A DNA stretch of 50,836 nucleotides. Source: an uncultured Mucispirillum sp. (GTDB lineage: Bacteria; Chrysiogenota; Deferribacteres; Deferribacterales; Mucispirillaceae). The position numbers were made by a program, and so were the translations under genes. Shown one piece after another: positions 36,279 through 45,516 of this stretch (positions are counted from its first letter, which is position 1; every line of letters starts with the position of its first letter). The stretch spans positions 1-50,836 of the forward strand of contig CALUWI010000016.1 of NCBI GenBank assembly GCA_944324465.1. The letters run 5' to 3'. The notes under the pieces are model-generated. The model was not told the DNA's origin and did no database searches. It saw only the letters and a list, made by a program, of their open reading frames with translations.

Positions 36279-37547
36279 ATGATAATAAATAAGAATGATA
36301 AAAAATTAGAAGAAATTAAAAACCGTGGAGCAGTTATGGAGGGTGATTACCTGCAGATTGCTTCTGATATTATATCAAATGTGCGAAAAAATGGCGATAA
36401 GGCATTATTTGAATATACTAAAAAGTTTGATAATTTTGATATTGATAAGGATAATATTAAAGTCAGCAGGCAGGAAATAGAAGAAGCCTATAATAATACT
36501 GATAAAAAGTTAATAGAGAGTATAAAAAAGGCTCATAACAATATACTTGCTTTTCATAAACTGCAGATGGAAAAAACATGGCTTATTGAAACAGAAAATG
36601 GTGCAATGCTGGGGCAGAAAATCACACCACTTGACAGCGCTGGTATATATGTACCGGGTGGAAAGGCTGCATATTTTTCTTCTGTTTTAATGAACGCTTT
36701 GCCTGCTGTTGCTGCAGGAGTAAAACATATATCTATGGCAAGCCCTGCAGTAAATGGGAAAATAAACAGTGCTGTTTTAGTTGCTGCAGATATTTGCGGT
36801 ATTAAAGATATTTATAAAATAGGCGGTGCTCAGGCAATAGCTGCCCTAGCTTATGGCACAGAAAGTGTAAAAAAGGTAGATAAAATTACAGGACCTGGTA
36901 ATATTTATGTGGCAATGGCTAAAAAGCTGGTTTTTGGTGCTGTTGATATTGATATGATAGCAGGGCCTAGCGAAATATTAATTATAGCTGGCGATAATGC
37001 GGAAGCAAAATATGTGGCTTCTGATATGCTTGCACAATGCGAGCATGATGAGCTTGCTTCTGCTGTTACAATAGTATGGAATAAAGAGCTGGCTGAAAAA
37101 ATAGAAAAAGAAGTATATGCACAGCTTGAAAAACTTCCTAAAAAACATATTGCAGAAGTATCAGTAAAAAAACATTCTGCTATTGTGCTTGTAGATAATT
37201 TAGATGAGGCCTGCGAAATAGCAAATAATATTGCACCTGAGCATTTAGAATTATATATTGATGATGCTTTAAGCCATATAGGCAAAATACGCCATGCTGG
37301 AGCGATTTTTGTTGGTGGTAATTCCCCAGAAGCAGCAGGTGATTATTTTGCAGGTCCTAACCATGTACTTCCAACTGGGGGCAGTGCAAAATTTTTCTCA
37401 CCACTTGGCACTTATGATTTTTTTAAGCGTTCAAGCATTATTTATTATAATAAAGCAGCTTTACAGGCAGGAAGTGATGATATTATCACAATGGCAGAAA
37501 ACGAAAACCTGCAGGGACATGCAAACAGTATAAAATTCAGAGTTTAA
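36279..37547 (+). CDS. hisD: Histidinol dehydrogenase
   Basis: Zn-dependent, NAD-linked enzyme for the last two steps of histidine synthesis. Conserved segments are GIYVPGGKAAY, VKKVDKITGPGN, MIAGPSEILI, LAQCEHDELA, NIAPEHLEL and AGDYFAGPNHVLPT. I start at ATG 36279, with GGGGA upstream, rather than at 36258 inside the preceding gene; this gives 422 residues. It stands outside any his operon in this window and ends at a bidirectional terminator. Confidence 0.94.
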   Translation: MIINKNDKKLEEIKNRGAVMEGDYLQIASDIISNVRKNGDKALFEYTKKFDNFDIDKDNIKVSRQEIEEAYNNTDKKLIESIKKAHNNILAFHKLQMEKTWLIETENGAMLGQKITPLDSAGIYVPGGKAAYFSSVLMNALPAVAAGVKHISMASPAVNGKINSAVLVAADICGIKDIYKIGGAQAIAALAYGTESVKKVDKITGPGNIYVAMAKKLVFGAVDIDMIAGPSEILIIAGDNAEAKYVASDMLAQCEHDELASAVTIVWNKELAEKIEKEVYAQLEKLPKKHIAEVSVKKHSAIVLVDNLDEACEIANNIAPEHLELYIDDALSHIGKIRHAGAIFVGGNSPEAAGDYFAGPNHVLPTGGSAKFFSPLGTYDFFKRSSIIYYNKAALQAGSDDIITMAENENLQGHANSIKFRV

Positions 37548-37589
37548 AATATTTATAAGAATATCATAACTGATTTTAAATTATTTAAA

Positions 37590-37609
37590 GAGCCAGTAAA
37601 AACTGGCTC
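37590..37609. terminator. Bidirectional terminator between hisD and a lipoprotein gene
   Basis: GAGCCAGT (37590-37597) pairs with ACTGGCTC (37602-37609) around AAAA. T-rich stretches are weak on both sides, but its position between convergent genes fits. Confidence 0.65.
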
Positions 37610-37628
37610 ATATTATGCTGCTGTTGAA

Positions 37629-38189
37629 TTAATTAGCAGATTTAGTCCATTTATACTGTCTTAACGCACCTAATTCATTTAACTGATTAATAACTGTTTG
37701 GTCAATAGCTTCTATATTGCCAAAATACTGTTCTTCTTCATCTCGTGTTAAAAATACAATAAGTATAGTGCCGTCATTTGGAATAGTTTTTCCTGTAATT
37801 GCTAAATGATATCTCCCACTCCCACTATTAGTCATAGATGCAGCACTGCTTAAATCATAATTATTGTTGCCGATAGTAAGGTCTCCATTTAATGTTTCAG
37901 CATTAGAATCAGATGTTAATGTTGCTGTAAAAGAAGGGTGGATACCCATAGATGTGCTTAACAGTATCGGATAGTATTGACCTGATGCTGTTCTTGGATT
38001 TGTAAGATTTATATAACCCCATGCATATGTATCGCGAGTAGCTTCTACAGTTGTTATATTTTCATCTGTTTCTATATTGCTTAAATCATATGATGGCACG
38101 CTGGAACCGCCATCATTATTGTTATCAGCACAACCTGCAAGTGCTGCAACAATTAAAGCCATAAAAAATGGCATTAAAAATTTCTTCAT
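37629..38189 (-). CDS. Lipoprotein, paralogue of the 8278-8964 gene
   Basis: Lipoprotein of 186 residues. The signal peptide ends in the lipobox ALAGC (Cys at 20), followed by an Asn/Asp/Gly linker. The mature part shares with the 8278-8964 protein NPRT plus YPILLS, FLTRDEEEQYF, and the C-terminal GALRQYKWT; the middle diverges. I recognise no known domain. CGGAG precedes the ATG. Its promoter carries a C8 run between -35 and -10, so expression may vary by slippage. It is separate from the cyclophilin-like lipoprotein gene upstream, which has its own terminator. Confidence 0.83.
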   Translation of the reverse strand: MKKFLMPFFMALIVAALAGCADNNNDGGSSVPSYDLSNIETDENITTVEATRDTYAWGYINLTNPRTASGQYYPILLSTSMGIHPSFTATLTSDSNAETLNGDLTIGNNNYDLSSAASMTNSGSGRYHLAITGKTIPNDGTILIVFLTRDEEEQYFGNIEAIDQTVINQLNELGALRQYKWTKSAN

Positions 38190-38239
38190 AATAAACTCCG
38201 TTAATAAAATTTAGAAGCTTCTTTTTTGTGCACGTACCT

Positions 38240-38265
38240 ATTTTAGCATGGGGGGGGAATGTCAA
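38240..38265 (-). promoter_or_regulatory. Promoter with a poly-C spacer, candidate phase-variable switch
   Basis: On the minus strand TTGACA (38265-38260), TT, eight C, ATGC, then TAAAAT (38245-38240). Spacing is 14 bases; three more C would give 17. The layout is the same as at 8997-9023. The rest of 38190-38524 holds only this promoter and the 38465-38494 terminator. Confidence 0.7.
38250..38257. repeat. Homopolymer G8/C8 tract between -35 and -10
   Basis: Eight consecutive G on the plus strand, in the same promoter position as the G9 tract at 9007-9015. Confidence 0.9.
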
Positions 38266-38464
38266 GTTTTTTTTTAAAAAAATTATTATTAAATTTATAA
38301 ATCTTATAAGCTGCTGCTTAATGTGCTGTAAATGTTTATAGATTTTATAATCATTTTCCATATTATACTTATGAAACATTCAGTAAAAACAAAAGAGCAG
38401 TGCGTTCTGAAAAAATAAAAAATCTTATAGAAAAATATCTAAAATAAAATATTGGCATATATAA

Positions 38465-38494
38465 AAACCCCATTTGCAAAAGCATCTGGGGTTT
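38465..38494 (-). terminator. Terminator after the cyclophilin-like lipoprotein gene
   Basis: AAACCCCA (38465-38472) pairs with TGGGGTTT (38487-38494), with a small inner stem. On the minus strand a T-rich run follows. Confidence 0.8.
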
Positions 38495-38524
38495 ATTTTT
38501 AAATAAATCTGTATAAATAAAATA

Positions 38525-38962
38525 CTATTTTTTAAAGCTCACACTAACAGAGCCTTTTCCTAAAGCTGCTGCTAAATTATCAGTATTTTCCATATATCCT
38601 ATTTTTGTATAACTGTATGGTGTATTAAAACTTTCATAAAATACTACTATGCAGTTACTGCCGTAAAGCATAATATCGCCTTTTTTTATACTGCCAACTC
38701 TTTCAGAATTTACTGGCAGAGTGGCAGATAAATTATAATATTTTTCATTGCCGTTTAAATCACTCATATTTAAAGTTAAAGGCATCATATTTATAAAAGC
38801 ATTTGCAGTTTCATTATTATAAAAAACCGCATTAAATTCTTTGCCATTTATAGTTATTATTACATTTGTATTTTCCATTTGGTTATTATTTCCTGCATTA
38901 TCATCTGCACAGGCACTGCTTGAAAGAAGCACCATAAATAAAAATATTATTAACTTTTTCAT
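38525..38962 (-). CDS. Secreted cyclophilin-like domain protein, probable lipoprotein
   Basis: A 145-residue exported protein. The signal peptide ends in SSSAC, which may be a weak lipobox, or in ACA as a signal peptidase I site. The rest resembles the bacterial cyclophilin-like fold (VIITINGKEF, then LNMSDLNGNEKYYNLS, KKGDIMLYGSNCIVVFY and the terminal GSVSVSF), best known from small secreted proteins of unknown role. It starts 28 bases after the zinc-ribbon gene and is the last gene of the HIT-lapA-lapB-mutS run. Confidence 0.72.
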   Translation of the reverse strand: MKKLIIFLFMVLLSSSACADDNAGNNNQMENTNVIITINGKEFNAVFYNNETANAFINMMPLTLNMSDLNGNEKYYNLSATLPVNSERVGSIKKGDIMLYGSNCIVVFYESFNTPYSYTKIGYMENTDNLAAALGKGSVSVSFKK

Positions 38963-38990
38963 TTATTTTCCTGCAGAATTATATTATTTA

Positions 38991-39299
38991 TTAATCAAAA
39001 TCAAAAATATCACTTAAAAAACTTCTTTTTTTATGTTTTCCGTAATGTCCGTGCTGGCTGTGATATTTATAGTCATCATCATAATGTTTTTTACTTTCAT
39101 AATATTTTTCTTCTCTGTATTCTTTTTGTGGTGCAGGCTCTCTGTATGTTTCCTGCTGAGAAGCCATATTACGCTCTATTATTTTATCAAGCTCACCTCT
39201 ATCAAGCCACACGCCGCGGCATTCTGGGCAGTAGTCAATCTCTATACCACTTCTTTCACTCATTACTAAATCTTTGTCTTTACATACTGGGCATTTCAT
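38991..39299 (-). CDS. TFIIB-type zinc-ribbon protein
   Basis: Small protein of 102 residues. The N-terminal 45 residues are a zinc ribbon, with CPVC and CPECRGVWLDRGELDKII, typical of the zf-TFIIB family. The rest is Tyr/His/Lys-rich, low-complexity and ends in SDIFDFD. AGGAGG precedes the ATG. Its role is unknown. It lies between mutS and a secreted protein gene in the same transcript. Confidence 0.82.
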   Translation of the reverse strand: MKCPVCKDKDLVMSERSGIEIDYCPECRGVWLDRGELDKIIERNMASQQETYREPAPQKEYREEKYYESKKHYDDDYKYHSQHGHYGKHKKRSFLSDIFDFD

Positions 39300-39314
39300 A
39301 AAAATATCCTCCTT

Positions 39315-41858
39315 TTATTGATATGCTTTTTTCTTTAAATCAGATAAAATCTGCATAGCCTGTATAGGTGTAATATTATCTACATCCATAGATTTAAGCT
39401 CATCTATTACAGGGTGAGAATCATCAAAAACAAGTATAGGCTGCACAAATCTTTGTTTATGCTTAGGCTGCTCTTTTTCCTGCATAAGTGCAATATCTTC
39501 ATGGTTTTCTAAATCAGAAAGCACTTCGTTTGCTCTTTTTATTACACTTTCAGGAAGCCCTGCCATTTTACCTACATATATACCATAGCTTTTATCAGCT
39601 GTGCCTTTTATAACTTTTCTTAAAAATATTACTTCATTATTCCATTCTTCTACACTTACAGTATAGTTTTGAGCACCTTGACCTTTTTCGCCTATTTCTG
39701 TAAGTTCAAAATAATGGGTAGCAAATAATGTTTTTGCACCAATATTATTTAGTATATGCTCAGCCACTGCCCAGGCAATAGAAATACCATCAAAAGTAGA
39801 TGTGCCCCTGCCTATTTCATCAAGTATAATAAGAGAATTTTTTGTAGCATTTTTTAAAATATTGGCAGTCTCTACCATTTCCACCATAAAAGTAGATTCC
39901 CCGCGGGATAGGTTATCACTTGCTCCAACACGGGTAAAAATCCTGTCAAGCAGTGGTATTTCTGCCATATCTGCAGGCACAAAACAGCCACAGTGAGCCA
40001 TAACAGCAATTAATGCACTGGAGCGAAGATATGTACTTTTACCGCTCATATTAGGTCCAGTTATAATTAAAAGCCTGTTTTCATCATTATCTAAATAAAA
40101 ATCGTTTGGTACAAAAGCCTCTTTGCTTTTATTTTCTACAACAGGGTGTCTGCCTTCTTTTATATTTATTATACCATTTTCTACTATTTTTGGACGGCTG
40201 TAGTTATTTTTTATACTTATATTTGCAAAAGCAGCAATCGTATCAATTTCTGCAATCAGCTTTGCAAGCTGCCTTAAATCTTCAGTTTTGCTTGAAGCAT
40301 ATTTTCTTATATCCTGAAATAAAGAATATTCAATATCTGCCAGTTTTTCTTCTGCATTTAATATTTTATTTTCAAGTTCTCTTAATTCTTCTGTAATAAA
40401 ACGCTCGCTGTTTGCAAGAGTCTGTTTTCTTTCAAAATATGATGGCATTTTTGCAGCATTTATTCTTGAAACTTCAAAATAATATCCAAATACTTTATTA
40501 TAGCCAATTTTCAGCTGACTTATGCCTGTTGCTTTTCTTTCTCTTTCTTCTATTTCTGATATTAATGACTTGCCGTTATGCTTAATATCCCTAAGTTCAT
40601 CTACATGGCTGTTATAGCCGCTTTTTATAATACCACCATCTTTAATAGCTGCAGGCGGCTCATCGTTTATTGATTTTTCAATTAAAAAATACAGTTCTTC
40701 CTGAGCATCAAGTTTATATTTTGCAAAAATATCAGGCACAGACTGAAGCATAGCATCAAGCTCTGGAATATTTTTAATAGATAATTTAAGCCATATTAAA
40801 TCTTTTGGCGTTGCTCTGCCTGAAATAAGCCTTGATGTAATACGCTCTATATCAAATATATTAGATAAAAGACCGTTAATTGTACTTAAAAATGACGGGT
40901 TGTTTACAAAATATTCTACTATATCTTGCCTTGTATTAATTTGTGCTGTATTTCTTAAAGGCCTTGTAATAGTATTTTTTAAAAACCTTGCACCCATTGG
41001 TGTTGATGTCTGGTTAAGAATATAAAATAAAGTATTATCCCTGCCTGCAGTAGAATTTGTAAGCTCTAATGTAGAAGCAGCAACACTGTCTATTATTAAA
41101 TAATCATCATCATTTAATGTAACAGGCAGCATAAGTTTTGTAGTAAGTATTAAATCATCAAGATAATCAAGTATCATAGCAAGTGCCCAGATATAGCCTT
41201 TATCTTCAATGAATAATGCTTTTTCACTGGTAACAGCATAATGGGCAAGTACTCTGTTTAATGCTGTATTATAATGCTTTCCTGCATTTCTAATAGTTAC
41301 AGGTATATTATTTATATCTACATCAATATTTGCAATAATTTCCTTTGCTTCCATTGAATAAGTATTTTCTTCTAATGTATCAACAGGTATAGTTTTTAAA
41401 TAAGTTTCGCCGGTAGTAACATCAACTGCTGCCATATATACTTTATCAAGCTCAGCATAAAGGCTTATTAAAAAGTTATTATCAAAAGTAACAACAGCTT
41501 CATCTTCTAATGCTGTAGCAGGGGTAACAACTCTAGTTACACCTCTTTTAACAACACCTTTTACCATTTTAGGGTCTTCTAACTGCTCACATATTGCTAC
41601 CTTTTTACCTGCCTTTAAAAGTTTCACAAGGTATGGCATATAAGAATGGTAAGGGATACCGCATAAAGGTATCTGGTTTTCTGATGATTTATTACGGCTT
41701 GTAAGAGCAATACCTAATATTTTTGAAGCCGTAAGAGCATCATCACCAAACATTTCATAAAAATCACCCATACGGAAAAAAAGAATAGAATCTGGATACT
41801 GCTCTTTTATATCATAAAACTGCGCCATTGCCGGCGTAACATTTTTTGGTCTTTCCAT
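39315..41858 (-). CDS. mutS: DNA mismatch repair protein MutS
   Basis: Mismatch-recognition ATPase of 847 residues. The mismatch-binding FFRMGDFYE segment with the Phe-x-Glu wedge is present near residue 30. The ATPase domain has Walker A (GPNMSGKST, about residue 600), the Walker B segment LIILDEIGRGTSTFDG and the ATHYFELTE motif. The C-terminal region, after a helix-turn-helix, ends with the usual short dimer helix. It follows lapB by 17 bases. Mismatch repair state matters here because it influences slippage at homopolymer tracts such as those at 9007 and 38250. Confidence 0.96.
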   Translation of the reverse strand: MERPKNVTPAMAQFYDIKEQYPDSILFFRMGDFYEMFGDDALTASKILGIALTSRNKSSENQIPLCGIPYHSYMPYLVKLLKAGKKVAICEQLEDPKMVKGVVKRGVTRVVTPATALEDEAVVTFDNNFLISLYAELDKVYMAAVDVTTGETYLKTIPVDTLEENTYSMEAKEIIANIDVDINNIPVTIRNAGKHYNTALNRVLAHYAVTSEKALFIEDKGYIWALAMILDYLDDLILTTKLMLPVTLNDDDYLIIDSVAASTLELTNSTAGRDNTLFYILNQTSTPMGARFLKNTITRPLRNTAQINTRQDIVEYFVNNPSFLSTINGLLSNIFDIERITSRLISGRATPKDLIWLKLSIKNIPELDAMLQSVPDIFAKYKLDAQEELYFLIEKSINDEPPAAIKDGGIIKSGYNSHVDELRDIKHNGKSLISEIEERERKATGISQLKIGYNKVFGYYFEVSRINAAKMPSYFERKQTLANSERFITEELRELENKILNAEEKLADIEYSLFQDIRKYASSKTEDLRQLAKLIAEIDTIAAFANISIKNNYSRPKIVENGIINIKEGRHPVVENKSKEAFVPNDFYLDNDENRLLIITGPNMSGKSTYLRSSALIAVMAHCGCFVPADMAEIPLLDRIFTRVGASDNLSRGESTFMVEMVETANILKNATKNSLIILDEIGRGTSTFDGISIAWAVAEHILNNIGAKTLFATHYFELTEIGEKGQGAQNYTVSVEEWNNEVIFLRKVIKGTADKSYGIYVGKMAGLPESVIKRANEVLSDLENHEDIALMQEKEQPKHKQRFVQPILVFDDSHPVIDELKSMDVDNITPIQAMQILSDLKKKAYQ

Positions 41859-41875
41859 TTCTGCCTTAATTACTG

Positions 41876-42976
41876 TTATTTTGGATAGATACTGTCATAA
41901 GCACTGCATTTTGGACAGTCATCTTTATACTGGTTTGTTTCAAAGCCGCAGTTTCTGCATTTAAAAGAATATACATCTTTTACTATATGGCCAATAAACT
42001 TATTATTAAATTTTTCAGCATATATTTTTGCTGCTATAATCTTTGCATCAGGCTGCTCAATATATGATTCTAAAATAGTTTTAGCATTTTCTTTTTCATC
42101 ATTGTATTCATATTTTTCTGCCAAAGCTATATGAATAAATGGGTTTATTGCACCAAGAGAAGCCTGTTTTCTTAAAAGGGCAGTAAGCTCGCCTTCTTTT
42201 CCTGCTGCAATATATGCTTTTTCTACATTTTTAATATCATTCATATCTCTAAGCAGCCCTTCTTCTATAACCTGCTGAAACTCATCAACTGCTTTCTGCA
42301 CTTTATCTGTTTTTAAGAATAATATCCCTTTAATAATTCTAGCAGGGCGGCACTGTTTATTTTCTTCTAAAGCTGATTTAATATGCTTAAAAGAAGCCTG
42401 TGGGTTTGCAGCATTAACAGCTTTTTCAACCATACATTTTTCAAAAAAACCTGGCAGATATTTACCTGTTATTTTGTTATATTTTATATGGTACTGCAAA
42501 GCATTATCATAGCTTTGAGAAAAAAGGGCACTTTTTGCCATAGTTACAATATTATCAGGGTTATTCATTACCTGATGTTCATTTTGTAAAAGGGATACAG
42601 CTTTTGCATACTGACCTGCAAGCATATAGTCTTCTGCTAATTCGCCAATTAAAGCATTTCTAAAATCTTTATCAAGCTCACTGTTGCCAAGCATCATTTC
42701 ATGAATTTGGGCAGCACGGGTAAAATCGCCTTTTCTTCTAAATAAAAAACCAAGAATTAAGTAAATTTCAGGATTTGCACCGCCTTTAAATGCTATATCT
42801 TTCAGCTTTTCTATAGCTGTATTATCATCGCCATTAAAAAAGGCAGCAAGAGCATTTACAACAGAAATATTTGTTTTTTTAGGCTTTCTTACAGTATTTC
42901 TTCTTGTTAAGAAAAATATAAATACTACTGCTATTACTAAAGCTAGTGATATGCTTGCAATTTCTGTGTAGCTCAT
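41876..42976 (-). CDS. lapB: LapB (YciM)-like TPR protein with a C-terminal zinc ribbon
   Basis: Inner-membrane-anchored protein of 366 residues: one N-terminal helix (about 5-24), TPR repeats through most of the length, and a C-terminal rubredoxin-like metal site made of CRNCG and CPKCSAYD. This is the LapB layout; LapB promotes FtsH-dependent turnover of LpxC and so limits lipopolysaccharide synthesis. lapA directly upstream (4-base gap) supports the call. AAGGT precedes the ATG. Confidence 0.85.
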   Translation of the reverse strand: MSYTEIASISLALVIAVVFIFFLTRRNTVRKPKKTNISVVNALAAFFNGDDNTAIEKLKDIAFKGGANPEIYLILGFLFRRKGDFTRAAQIHEMMLGNSELDKDFRNALIGELAEDYMLAGQYAKAVSLLQNEHQVMNNPDNIVTMAKSALFSQSYDNALQYHIKYNKITGKYLPGFFEKCMVEKAVNAANPQASFKHIKSALEENKQCRPARIIKGILFLKTDKVQKAVDEFQQVIEEGLLRDMNDIKNVEKAYIAAGKEGELTALLRKQASLGAINPFIHIALAEKYEYNDEKENAKTILESYIEQPDAKIIAAKIYAEKFNNKFIGHIVKDVYSFKCRNCGFETNQYKDDCPKCSAYDSIYPK

Positions 42977-42980
42977 AATA

Positions 42981-43373
42981 TTACCTTAATGCATCTTTTA
43001 TATCATTCTGAGTAGTTTCTGCAGGTGTTTCTGTATTACTTACTTCTTCTACTGCGGCTGCAGTTTCCTGTTTTACAGGCTCTCCAGCAATAGTTAATTT
43101 CTGCAGTCTTTCTATTTCCTGCTGGTTTGCTTTGATTTCTTTATTAAGTTTTTTAATTCTGCTTTTTAATGCTAAACTTTCGCCCCATACAGCTAATGCA
43201 CCAATAACTATACCTACAAAAAGAGTAATAATTACAAGCAGAAAAAGTGGAATATTATATGTAGCAATATTCATAAATGGCTTAAATGTAACAGTTTCCA
43301 CATTACTTACAGAAAAGATTATAAGATAGCCAATAAATACTGCCTGTATAATTAATTTAAATATTCTTATCAT
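42981..43373 (-). CDS. lapA: LapA-domain membrane protein
   Basis: A 130-residue protein with two membrane helices (about 5-25 and 43-65) followed by a coiled coil and a Glu/Thr-rich tail, which is the LapA (DUF1049) layout. The N terminus FKLIIQAVFIGYLIIFSVSN and the second helix ending VWGESLALKSRI match the family. It overlaps the upstream HIT gene by 17 bases and precedes lapB, as in many Gram-negative genomes. Confidence 0.82.
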   Translation of the reverse strand: MIRIFKLIIQAVFIGYLIIFSVSNVETVTFKPFMNIATYNIPLFLLVIITLFVGIVIGALAVWGESLALKSRIKKLNKEIKANQQEIERLQKLTIAGEPVKQETAAAVEEVSNTETPAETTQNDIKDALR

Positions 43374-43863
43374 TTTTAAGCTCCTCCTGCAAAGCAGTGT
43401 ATAGTTTTTTATATGTTGCTTCTAAATGTTCAGACAGGACTCTTGTTTCTCCTATAACAGGCATAAAATTAGTATCCCCTGTCCATCTTGGTACAATATG
43501 CATATGCAGATGGTCTGCAATACCTGCACCGCCCGGCCTGCCTACATTCATACCAATATTAAAGCCTTCTGGATTAAGGGTGTTTTTCATAACTTTTGTC
43601 ATAAGACGGGTAAATTTCATCATTTCAAGAGATTCTTCATCTGTTAATGTGGTAACATCAGAAGTATGTCTGTAAGGAATAACCATCACATGACCATTAT
43701 TATAAGGAAAAAGATTCATTATAATAAAGCAGTGAAAGCCTCTATGTAATATTAAAACTTCTTCATCTTTTGTGCTTTTAGGTGCATTGCAGAATACACA
43801 GCCTATATCTTTATGCTCACCTGTAATATAAGCCATTCGCCATGTGGCCCATAATCTATCCAT
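43357..43863 (-). CDS. HIT-family hydrolase, Ap4A phosphorylase-like
   Basis: Histidine-triad protein of 168 residues with the catalytic HLHMHIV motif, GCVFC near the N terminus, and NLFPYNNGHVMVIPYRH. The WATWR start is typical of the Ap4A-adenylyltransferase-type HIT proteins. It likely hydrolyses or phosphorolyses dinucleoside or AMP-linked compounds in the cytoplasm. It begins the HIT-lapA-lapB-mutS transcript. Confidence 0.88.
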   Translation of the reverse strand: MDRLWATWRMAYITGEHKDIGCVFCNAPKSTKDEEVLILHRGFHCFIIMNLFPYNNGHVMVIPYRHTSDVTTLTDEESLEMMKFTRLMTKVMKNTLNPEGFNIGMNVGRPGGAGIADHLHMHIVPRWTGDTNFMPVIGETRVLSEHLEATYKKLYTALQEELKNDKNI

Positions 43864-43927
43864 AAATACTCCAGTATATAATTTAATAGTTTATATTACA
43901 GGTTAAATTACATTCTTGCAAGTTTTT

Positions 43928-45052
43928 TTATTTAAAACCTTTTGATAAAAATGCTATTACAAGAATAGATGCAGCTATTAAAGTAAAAGCTGTTGTTAAG
44001 TTTGTCATTTCTGATACAAAACCCATAACAGAGGGCCCAAATAATGTGCCAAAATAACCAATAGTGGCAACGGCAGAAACGGCTATACTTAAAGGCATAT
44101 TCCCTTTATATCTGCCTGAAGCTGATATTGTAACAGGCACCATATTTGCAAGACCAGCACCAGCTAATGTAAAGCCAAGAAATGATGCCCAGTGGTAAGG
44201 AATATAAAGCATAATTAATATACCTGCTACAGCAGTTAAGCTGCTTGCAAAAAGAATATTTTTTATGGAAAATTTATCGGCTATCTTATCTCCAAGAAGT
44301 CTGAATATCCCCATAGTTATATAAAAAAGAGAAAATGAATATCCTGCATACTGTGGCTCTATTTTTCTGACTTCCTGCATAAATAATGCACTCCAGTCAA
44401 GTATTACACCTTCTGCCACAAATGCTATAAAGCATATCATACCTAATATAAAAAGTATCCGTGTAGGCTTTATAAAAAGTTTCTGTGGTACTTCGCCGCC
44501 GTAATTTAAAAGGGCAGGGATACTAAATACAAGCAGCAGAAAAATAAGCCCTGTGATAATATATACAGCTGTTATATGTGTAAAATGTTTTAAAAGATAT
44601 GTTACTATTAAAATACCAAAAAATACTCCAAAGCTGTACATGCTGTGAAAACCTGCCATTAAATGCTTTTTCATACCTTCTTCTACTAATGCACCCTGTA
44701 TATTTAATGTAACATCAAGCATACCAAGCCCTACACCAAATAAAAACATAAATACAGCCATTATAAATATACTTCCAGATACTGAAAGCACTAAAAGGCA
44801 TATAATTATTAATGATGTAGATAAAATAACAGTTTTTCTGCAGCCTATTTTTGCAGCAGTAAGCCCTGTAAAAAACATACTGATTACTGCCCCAAAAGCA
44901 ATCTGCAAAAGTAAAAGCCCCAGCTCTGCTTTATCTATAAGCAGCCTGTCTTTTACAAAAGGTACAAGCATTGCCCACATACCAAAGGCAAAGCCTAGTA
45001 TAATATATCCTGTATATGTGCTTATTCTGTGGCGTAAAGATATGTTATTCAT
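43928..45052 (-). CDS. MFS transporter, fucose-permease-like (second copy)
   Basis: Twelve-helix major facilitator protein of 374 residues. The helix 2-3 loop has the family's GCRKTV pattern, and HSMYSFGVF and GLGMLDVTLNIQG match the paralogue at 45517-46671 (HSMYSGGSF and GVGIADVTANIQA). Substrate unknown; sugar or drug efflux are both possible. Its start overlaps the MarR gene by 8 bases, so they are coupled. Confidence 0.83.
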   Translation of the reverse strand: MNNISLRHRISTYTGYIILGFAFGMWAMLVPFVKDRLLIDKAELGLLLLQIAFGAVISMFFTGLTAAKIGCRKTVILSTSLIIICLLVLSVSGSIFIMAVFMFLFGVGLGMLDVTLNIQGALVEEGMKKHLMAGFHSMYSFGVFFGILIVTYLLKHFTHITAVYIITGLIFLLLVFSIPALLNYGGEVPQKLFIKPTRILFILGMICFIAFVAEGVILDWSALFMQEVRKIEPQYAGYSFSLFYITMGIFRLLGDKIADKFSIKNILFASSLTAVAGILIMLYIPYHWASFLGFTLAGAGLANMVPVTISASGRYKGNMPLSIAVSAVATIGYFGTLFGPSVMGFVSEMTNLTTAFTLIAASILVIAFLSKGFK

Positions 45053-45491
45053 AATCTTTTCCTAATAAAGTTTCTTCAGTTATATCTATAATCTTTTTAT
45101 ATGTATTAAGCATTGTATCTATTTCATTTTTATTTAAATGCTTTAATATTTCTTTTTCTGTCATTTTAAATGCTGCCTGTATGGTTTGTACTATTTTTTT
45201 ACCGCTTTCTGTAAGTGATATGTTTATTTTACGCCTGTCTTTTGCCGAATGAGTGCGTAAAATGTAGCCTTTTTTTTCAAGTTTATCAAGCATGGATGTG
45301 ATGCTCTGCTTTGGTATAAGCAGTTCTTCTGAAAGTTTTGTAGGCTCACTTTTTCCATTACTTTCTTCAATAGATAAAAGCAGGTGAGCATCCATATATA
45401 ATATGTTGTATTTTTTACACCACTTTGTAAAAATAATATTTTCCATTTTTACAAGCTGATAATGGTCTGTAATAAAGCTGTTGTTTTCCAT
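45045..45491 (-). CDS. MarR-family transcriptional regulator
   Basis: A 148-residue winged-helix protein. Recognition helix LLIPKQSITSMLDKLEKKGYI and wing RTHSAKDRRKINISLT are typical of MarR. The N-terminal 40 residues form the dimer helix. It lies between two paralogous transporter genes on the same strand, so it probably represses both. A palindrome upstream of the first transporter (46712-46731) is a candidate operator. Inducing ligand unknown. Confidence 0.88.
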   Translation of the reverse strand: MENNSFITDHYQLVKMENIIFTKWCKKYNILYMDAHLLLSIEESNGKSEPTKLSEELLIPKQSITSMLDKLEKKGYILRTHSAKDRRKINISLTESGKKIVQTIQAAFKMTEKEILKHLNKNEIDTMLNTYKKIIDITEETLLGKDYE

Positions 45492-45516
45492 TTTACACCT
45501 GTGATTGATTTATATA

